A DNA stretch of 11,015 nt from Nitrospiraceae bacterium. GTDB lineage: Bacteria; Nitrospirota_A; Leptospirillia; Leptospirillales; Leptospirillaceae. The position numbers were made by a program, and so were the translations under genes. The stretch is from the NCBI GenBank assembly GCA_028064945.1, contig JAPTWQ010000110.1, positions 1-11,015 of the forward strand, written 5' to 3'. The notes below the pieces were generated by a model. It did not search any database. It was not told the origin of the DNA and saw only the letters and a list, made by a program, of their open reading frames with translations. Positions 6,323 to 11,015 of the stretch are shown in pieces. Position 1 is the stretch's first letter, and each line of letters opens with the position of its first letter.

Positions 6323-7228
6323 TGAGCGATCCGAACCGGCCTAATCTGTTTCGCTATCTCAATCGATGCCGGACCCCGGAAGGGGGATACTGCTATTTTC
6401 GGGATCCGGAAAGCGGAGCGGGGTTCCCCAATGTGGCGGACACCTACTGGGCGCTGTCCGCCTTTCGTTTTCTGGAATCGGATCCTCCCTTTCTTTCCCT
6501 GACGCGCACCTGGCTCCGGAACGAGTTTGAACAAAACGAGGGAGCGCACATTTCCCCCCTATCTTTTCTGGACCATGGGAGGGCTTCGCCTTGCCGGGGC
6601 AGATATTTCGACCAAAGATCGTCTCTGTCTTGCAAAGGAAACAGAAAGACTTTTAAACGACTGGACGACTCCGTCGGCCCTTCCCTCTCTTCTCGCGGAT
6701 CTCGTAGCCGTATTGTCCCTACGAAGGGATCTGGATCTCCCTCTTTCCGAAAATGAGAAGGGGATCCTCAGGGACCTTCTCGCAAGGGAAAAGGTCCTTC
6801 CCCGCCCCCTTCCCCTTCCGGAGCTTCGACGCAGGATCTTCCTGATGGGAGAAACCGGCCTTTTCCGGAACGGGACGATCGAATCAGAATTGTCACTTGA
6901 GCGCGAATACCGGCATCCGGTGTTTGGGTATGTTCTTGTTCCAGGGTCCTCCCGGTCTGACCTGTTCGTTCTCGAATCCGGACTTCTGATGAGAAGAAAT
7001 CATCTCAGCCCCTACGAGACCGAAACGCTGGAAAATCTGATTCTTTCCTGCCAGAGCCGAGAAGGGGGATTCGGGCCGGTCGGAGGAGCCGTGCCTACGC
7101 TCGAGGCAACATGTATGGCCTTTGAACTGCTTTTCCTCCTCTTCCATTTTTCCTCCACAACGGACACCAAAAATGGAAATTTCTCTGCGATATGTCGTGC
7201 CCCAAGTCACGGGCATCGCGAGATGTGA
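6322..7228 (+). pseudogene. Prenyltransferase/squalene-oxidase-repeat protein, frameshifted
   Basis: ATG 6322 overlaps the MFS stop by one base (TAATG), a coupled start. The first frame runs TPEGGYCYFRDPESG, then NVADTYWALSAFRFL, to about residue 78. It loses sense after the six-C tract at 6554-6559, while the next frame continues with YLFWTMGGLRLAGADISTKD and later CQSREGGFG with TLEATCMAFELL. Removing one C joins them into about 301 residues with an EGG(Y/F) alpha-toroid repeat at each end. This fold occurs in protein prenyltransferase beta subunits, squalene-hopene cyclases and related non-enzymatic proteins. I see neither the cyclase DXDD motif nor a clear zinc triad, so an enzymatic role is not supported. 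The shift could be a real mutation, a phase-variable C tract or a sequencing error. Confidence 0.65.
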
Positions 7229-7293
7229 GGTTATAGCAATGAAAAACTGCATCGTATGGAAATCGGGCGAATGAAAAAGCAAGGGTAATCAAT

Positions 7294-7677
7294 ATGATAT
7301 CCCCTCGATACTGTCCGGCCTGTTTCAGGGTAATATCGCCGGAGGATCACCTGTGTCCTTTTTGCAGGACGAATATTCGCGTGTGGTCTCGGACGACCCC
7401 GTATACGCTGAGATTGATCCATGCCCTGAACCATCCGCACTCCGAGGTACGCATGGGAGCCATCATCAGTCTGGGGAAAAGGAAAGACATCGAGGCGGCC
7501 CTTCCTCTCGCCGAATGTGCCCTGCGTTGGCCGACAGATGTGGTTCAGGAACTCGAAATCGTCCAGTCCATCGCCTTATTCCCCTCCTCTCGGGAGAGGG
7601 AGGAGGCGCTGAACCGATTGCTTTCCCATCCGACCCATGCGATCAGAACGGCAGCTGACAGGGCCCGGGAAAAATAA
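7294..7677 (+). CDS. Small zinc-ribbon and HEAT-repeat protein, 127 aa
   Basis: ATG 7294 follows AAGGG (7281-7285) at eight bases. The N-terminus has a rubredoxin-like zinc knuckle, CPAC at 7-10 and CPFC at 21-24, that should bind one zinc ion. The rest looks like two to three short HEAT/PBS-lyase type helical repeats: HSEVRMGAIISLGKRKD, TDVVQELEIVQSIALF and HAIRTAADRA. There is no signal peptide, so it is probably cytoplasmic. Such proteins usually bind partners and are not enzymes. It sits 65 bases after the prenyltransferase-repeat gene and about 40 bases before the tetraheme cytochrome, so it is probably co-transcribed with both. A link to cofactor or cytochrome handling is only a guess from position. 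Confidence 0.65.
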   Translation: MISPRYCPACFRVISPEDHLCPFCRTNIRVWSRTTPYTLRLIHALNHPHSEVRMGAIISLGKRKDIEAALPLAECALRWPTDVVQELEIVQSIALFPSSREREEALNRLLSHPTHAIRTAADRAREK

Positions 7678-7718
7678 AAGCTCCCTACCATGAATTCAAA
7701 AACCATAAGGAGATGGTC

Positions 7719-8282
7719 ATGATTTTCTTCCGCCTTTTATATGGAATTTCTTTGTCATTGGTGGTTCTGCTTCCCATTTTCGGGTTCATTCATGCCCATG
7801 CCAATGAAAATGGCGTCCTCATAAGATATGTGGGGGACGAGACCTGCGAAGTCTGTCATTCCTCCGTCGGAATTGGAAAACAGTTCCAGAAATGGAAACG
7901 GTCACCCCATGCCCGGGCCTACAAGGATCTCGGATCCCCCGAGGCAATGGCCATTGCGCGAAAAATGAACATTGCCGACCCCCGGAAAGACCTTAAATGC
8001 CTTTCCTGCCACACAACAGCGGCAGGGGCCCGCCTTCCGGAAATGATTTCCACATTCAGACCTAGAGACGGGGTTCAATGCGAATCCTGTCATGGCCCCG
8101 GCGAGGATTATGCCCACTTCAGCGTCATGACAGATCCGGAGAAGAGCAGGGAGGCGGGCCTGATAAGCCACCCCGACGAAAAAACCTGCGAATCCTGCCA
8201 CAATCCTTCATCCCCCACCTTCAGGGGATTTGACTTCAAAAAGGATGTTGTCCGGATCGCCCATCCTCTTTCAGGGAGATAA
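7719..8282 (+). CDS. Secreted tetraheme cytochrome c, c554-like, 187 aa
   Basis: The start at ATG 7719 places AAGGAG (7707-7712) six bases upstream; the in-frame ATG at 7713 leaves no spacing. Residues 1-28 form a signal peptide (hydrophobic LYGISLSLVVLLPIFGF, probable cut after HAHA), so the protein acts in the periplasm or at the cell exterior. Four heme c sites are present: CEVCH (43-47), CLSCH (94-98), CESCH (121-125) and CESCH (157-161). The order and SPHARAYKDL after the first heme resemble cytochrome c554-type (PF13435) electron carriers, which typically have about 200 residues. Additional His residues that could be sixth ligands are at 64, 133, 151 and 182. No partner oxidoreductase is in the window. 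A redox role is certain from the heme motifs; the electron donor and acceptor are unknown. Confidence 0.85.
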   Translation: MIFFRLLYGISLSLVVLLPIFGFIHAHANENGVLIRYVGDETCEVCHSSVGIGKQFQKWKRSPHARAYKDLGSPEAMAIARKMNIADPRKDLKCLSCHTTAAGARLPEMISTFRPRDGVQCESCHGPGEDYAHFSVMTDPEKSREAGLISHPDEKTCESCHNPSSPTFRGFDFKKDVVRIAHPLSGR

Positions 8283-8285
8283 ACA

Positions 8286-8982
8286 TTGAAACCGGATCCC
8301 GAAATGGCCGCCCGGGGGACTTCCCCAAGAGAAGGGAGCAACGCAGCGAATTCTCTGGAAGACCGGAGGAAAAAACTGTTCCGATTTGTCATTGGTCTCG
8401 GTTTAGTGAGTCTTTTTGCCGACTTTACGTATGAAGGGGGACGGAGCATCGTGGGCTCCTACCTGGCAGTGATCGGAGCGAGTCCGATCATTGCCAGGTG
8501 TGGTTGCAGGATTCGGAGAACTGATCGGGTTCGGGATACAACTCCTGTCGGGCCCCTATTCCGACAGAACCAAACGTTATTGGCCGTTGATGAGTGCCGG
8601 ATACGTCCTGAATCTGCTGTCCTTACCCTCTCTCTCCCTGGTATCGACCCTGTTCCCGACAATGGGGCTTGTTTTCTCGGAACGATTCGGCAGGGGGCTC
8701 CGGAATCCTCCGCGAGACACGTTGCTGTCTCAGGCCGGACACCTTTTGGGATTCGGTCGCGTATTCGGCTTGCATGAACTGATGGATCAAGGAGGCGCAT
8801 TAATAGGTCCCCTGGCCGTTTCGGTAGCCATTGCCTACGGAGGGTACCGTCTGGGCTTCGAAATTCTGTTTGTTCCGGCCATCATTGCGATGTTCTTTCT
8901 GGTCAGGGCCTACCGACTTTCTCCGGAACAGAGCACGGAGGGGGACCAATCTCTTCCGTATCAATCAAAAAAGACCTATTGG
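8286..8982 (+). pseudogene. Second MFS transporter, frameshifted and truncated by an IS
   Basis: The probable start is TTG 8286, three bases after the cytochrome stop, with AGGGAG (8273-8278) seven bases upstream. The first frame reads IGLGLVSLFADFTYEGGRSI and LAVIGASPIIA, then breaks. The next frame carries GVVAGFGELIGFG from about 8497 on. Removing one base near 8496 joins the two smoothly. The rest shows motif-A-like SGPYSDRTKRYWP, then RFGRGLRNPPRDTLLSQAG and GLHELMDQGGALIGPLAV, typical of the N-terminal six helices of MFS_1 transporters. The gene then runs into the IS copy at 8983, losing the entire C-terminal half, and ends on an IS-encoded tail (SHFQNSSEKDFS). It cannot encode a functional transporter. 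A family relation to the 4811 exporter is distant. Confidence 0.75.
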
Positions 8983-9144
8983 CTGAGCCATTTTCAAAAC
9001 TCCAGCGAGAAGGATTTTAGCTAATATCTTTTAATATTAATGACTTACGATTTACTTTTGTCGATCATCTTCGTATAATGCATTCATCAACCTTTCTTCC
9101 CAAAGGAGTGATGAATGACAGAAAAGATCAGTGGTATCTGGAGA
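8983..9144 (+). mobile_element. 162-bp left-end fragment of the IS at 1357-2760
   Basis: Positions 8983-9144 match 1357-1518 at 161 of 162 bases (the difference is A1417 against G9043) in the same orientation. The fragment keeps the inverted repeat, the TATAAT promoter, the AAAGGAG site and the first ten codons of the transposase. The reading frame then continues in foreign sequence to a TAA at 9181-9183, making a 22-residue chimeric peptide of no evident meaning. Confidence 0.9.
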
Positions 9145-9207
9145 GCCTCTTGCAAAACTCTGAGCCAGCATGTGTACGATTAATAAAAGTGATTATGTAA
9201 TATATTA
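9143..9207 (+). mobile_element. Terminal fragment of a second, related IS
   Basis: GAGCCTCTTGCAAAACTC (9143-9160) matches the inverted repeat of the 1357 element at 15 of 18 positions from its GAGCC onward, but is clearly distinct. AT-rich sequence follows up to the IS66 end at 9208. This looks like the outer end of another IS5-type element that inserted into, or recombined with, the fragment at 8983-9144. Its body is not in the window. Confidence 0.5.
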
Positions 9208-9315
9208 GTAACTACTCACCACCTCCCTTGACAGACGCAACCGGGGCGTCAGCCTCCGAGAAAGAGGGGAGTGGGGAGGAAGAGGAAGGGTCTGAGGGTA
9301 AGGAGTGAGGGGGGC

Positions 9316-10866
9316 TCAGGCGTCGGAAGGAATGAAGGGGCGACCGGCCATGGCATTCATCAGTCCCGTCCAGACGTCGCGGGAGCGTTTTCTGAGAGTG
9401 CCGGTGTAGCTTTTGACGGTGAGAAAGAGCTTGGCTCCTTTTTGGGTGCGGAATCCGCCGGAGACCTTCTGCCGGACCTTGATCATCCGGAGATCCTGTT
9501 CCGCCTGGTTGTTGGTGAAGGGGAGGACGGGGTCGAAGGAAAAGGCGAGGACCTGGCGGGAGTATTCTTCGAGGCGCCGGAGGAGGTTCTGGGCGGGGGT
9601 GGCCTTGGTTCGTCCTCGCCCTTTTTTGGGCTGAGGCCGACCGGCCTCTTCCCATCCCCGGGAGAGGAGAGCCTGGAAGCGTCCCAGGATCTCCTCTCGT
9701 TCGGCCTCACTGGCCAGAGAGGTCCGGGAGGAGGTTTTCTCCTTGAGGTCGAGCAGGAAGGCGGCCATCTCCAAGGGCCAGACATGATGGTCGAGCTCGG
9801 CGATCGCCTTCAGCTCCCGGAGAATATGGGCGTTGCAAAAGGCATGCGTTGACGGAATAGAGATGTAGGGGGCCCAGAAATCGGAGACGAGGGCTCCCTC
9901 GACATAGGGAGCCACGCCCAAAGCGTCTATGCCCTCCATGCCCCGCTTTTCGTGAAGCCCCAGGAGAGTCAGTCGCGAGGTCGAGGCGACATGGCACCAG
10001 ACGTTGCGACCGTTCACGCGGAGGCTGGTCTCGTCGACATGAACCACGGGAGCGCTCTTCAAAAACTCTCGGGTGGAGTGCACAAAAGGGGCGAGCTGCT
10101 GGTCGATTATCTGGCAGGCCCGCAGGATCGTCCCTTCGCTCACGACGGCCCCGAAGAGATCGGAACCCATCTGACGCACCCGGCCCAGCGGAATTCCCTG
10201 ATCCTGATGGAGGTAGACGAGATAGCTGAGAAATCGGAGTCCATACTGGGTGGGCGCCGTGACACCCGGAGGAGCCGGAGCGGTGACCGTCGTCTGGCAG
10301 GAGGGGCAGCAGACTTTGCCCAGGCGATATTCCGTCACCACAAGGCGGGGCTCGGGGAGATCAGAGACCTGTCGTCGCTCATACCCGGCGACCGGCAGGC
10401 GGGAGAGATCTTCTCCGCAGGAGCAGCGCGTCACGGGAATCTCCACCACCGTGTCGGGAGTCTCCACCATCAGGAGGGTGTCGCCTTTGTGGCCGGGTTG
10501 GCCTCCGGGCTTCTTCCCCGACGGAGTCCGGAGACTTTGAGGGGAGGGCTTTCGATACCCGTCGCTTGAGGGGGGCTTGGAGCTGTTCTGGGAGTTTTTC
10601 TTGAGCTGCCTTTCGAGTTCCTGGATGCGAGCCTCTTTCTCGGCGAGAAGAATATCCTTCTCTTCAATCCGTGTGGTCAGCACGGCGACTTTTTGGATCA
10701 TCTCATCGAGTCGGGTCTTGAGCTGCTGGATCTCGGACAGGAGGGAGGCCGTGCTGCTCTTCCAGAAGGTCACGAGACGGGCGACCCCGGGGATCTTGAG
10801 ACACGGCGAGATCGTGTCTTCCTGGGGAAGAAGGGGATCTTCTCTTGGTGTCGCGGGTTCTTCCAT
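9316..10866 (-). CDS. tnpC: IS66-family transposase TnpC, 516 aa
   Basis: Reading leftward, the protein has an N-terminal coiled coil (about 40-90: SLLSEIQQLK to ELERQLKKNS). The IS66 linker NSSKPPSSDGY and GKKPGGQPGHKG follows, then a zinc-binding region (CSC at 148-150, CCPSC at 186-190). The DDE core has HVDETSLRV (D278), VSDFWAPY (D329), the CNAHILREL block (344-352) and PFTNNQAEQDLRMIK with E456, ending in the short IS66 C-terminal element. All key residues are present and the length is normal, so it is probably active. The ATG at 10864-10866 is preceded by GAGGATCCGGAG; the SD spacing is not ideal, but no better start is seen. Homologous IS66 transposases with tnpA/tnpB partners exist, but here tnpC is alone. 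Confidence 0.9.
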   Translation of the reverse strand: MEEPATPREDPLLPQEDTISPCLKIPGVARLVTFWKSSTASLLSEIQQLKTRLDEMIQKVAVLTTRIEEKDILLAEKEARIQELERQLKKNSQNSSKPPSSDGYRKPSPQSLRTPSGKKPGGQPGHKGDTLLMVETPDTVVEIPVTRCSCGEDLSRLPVAGYERRQVSDLPEPRLVVTEYRLGKVCCPSCQTTVTAPAPPGVTAPTQYGLRFLSYLVYLHQDQGIPLGRVRQMGSDLFGAVVSEGTILRACQIIDQQLAPFVHSTREFLKSAPVVHVDETSLRVNGRNVWCHVASTSRLTLLGLHEKRGMEGIDALGVAPYVEGALVSDFWAPYISIPSTHAFCNAHILRELKAIAELDHHVWPLEMAAFLLDLKEKTSSRTSLASEAEREEILGRFQALLSRGWEEAGRPQPKKGRGRTKATPAQNLLRRLEEYSRQVLAFSFDPVLPFTNNQAEQDLRMIKVRQKVSGGFRTQKGAKLFLTVKSYTGTLRKRSRDVWTGLMNAMAGRPFIPSDA

Positions 10867-10889
10867 GGCTCCGGATCCTCGGTCGATAA

Positions 10890-10911
10890 GGGCACAGAAT
10901 CTTGTGTGCCC
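10890..10911 (-). promoter_or_regulatory. Hairpin in the IS66 transposase leader
   Basis: GGGCACA (10890-10896) pairs with TGTGCCC (10905-10911) across an 8-base loop. It overlaps the expected transcription start of the promoter at 10914-10942. Transcripts entering from outside the IS would carry the full stem, whereas native transcripts would lack much of it. This resembles the way some ISs damp read-through expression; the role is inferred. Confidence 0.35.
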
Positions 10912-10913
10912 CT

Positions 10914-10942
10914 ATCGTAGAGGAATTCTCGGCCAATGTCCA
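10914..10942 (-). promoter_or_regulatory. Promoter of the IS66 transposase
   Basis: On the minus strand TGGACA (complement of 10937-10942, 5 of 6 matches to -35) is followed, with a 17-base spacer, by TACGAT (complement of 10914-10919, 4 of 6 matches to -10). It lies about 50 bases upstream of the transposase ATG. Confidence 0.5.
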
Positions 10943-11015
10943 GAGGGGGGGAGGAGAAAAAGATCCCCGGGGATTTTTATGCACCCAAGGGGGGGGTGAG
11001 TAGTTACGTGGCCCG

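Larger units (their letters stand above)
9208..11007 (-). mobile_element. IS66-family element with tnpC only, 1800 bp
   Basis: The ends are GTAACTACTCACC at 9208-9220 and its perfect complement at 10995-11007, with looser similarity further in (C-rich run then TTG). The GTAA start is typical of IS66. A single transposase gene on the minus strand fills the element and there is no tnpA or tnpB, which matches the short ISBst12-like subgroup. The 8 bases outside each end (ATATATTA left, GTGGCCCG right) do not match, although IS66 insertions normally make an 8-bp duplication. The flanks therefore no longer correspond to one insertion event, or the right edge is an assembly end. Confidence 0.8.

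Noticed and set aside
7172..7273. Small frame of 33 codons starting ATG GAA ATT after the toroid gene
   Set aside because: It overlaps the end of the preceding gene, lacks an SD, and shows no recognisable feature.
10961..10978. Palindrome ATCCCCGGGGAT next to T runs near the IS66 end, as a terminator
   Set aside because: The perfect palindrome has no free loop, so only a weak stem around CCGG is possible. Not convincing as an intrinsic terminator.

Overview
This window is mobile-element-rich bacterial DNA with a high-GC, Gram-negative style. Three insertion sequences and pieces of others surround a short metabolic and transport island. The tetraheme c-type cytochrome, the IS types and the overall look would suit an acidophilic chemolithotroph such as Leptospirillum (Nitrospirota). 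That placement is an inference; no marker gene in the window proves it.

Layout. Positions 1-255 hold the end of an unidentified reading frame that runs into four direct repeats resembling the end of an IS21-type element. Positions 519-1356 (minus strand) are a nucleotidyltransferase-fold gene of the GSU2403 type, cut off at its N-terminus by an IS5/IS4-type insertion sequence (1357-2760). A short AT-rich spacer follows, then a complete ISKra4-type element (2812-4445) with perfect 23-bp inverted repeats and a perfect 9-bp target duplication.

The central island (4455-8982, plus strand) is the interesting part. A promoter candidate is followed by an RNA leader that I read as a fluoride (crcB-type) riboswitch. 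It has a pseudoknot, a P1 stem, a long hairpin, the conserved AUG, AACC and UGAUG segments, and a downstream hairpin that hides the Shine-Dalgarno sequence by competing for the P1 3' strand. It precedes a 71-residue two-helix membrane protein that shares an ATGA stop/start overlap with a 14-TM DHA2-type MFS exporter. Neither is CrcB/Fluc or a CLC-F antiporter, so this may be an unusual fluoride-responsive export unit. Downstream, closely spaced and co-oriented, lie a prenyltransferase/squalene-oxidase-repeat protein (frameshifted at a C6 tract), a zinc-ribbon plus HEAT-repeat protein, a secreted tetraheme cytochrome c554-type protein, and a second MFS gene that is frameshifted and truncated.

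The second MFS gene is interrupted at 8983 by a 162-bp fragment of the same IS that sits at 1357 (161/162 identical, same orientation). That fragment is cut by the end of a related IS (9143-9207), which in turn abuts an IS66-family element carrying only tnpC (9208-11007). The island is therefore bracketed by two same-orientation copies of one IS, which resembles a decaying composite transposon. Broken genes on both flanks and missing target duplications point to repeated rearrangement here.
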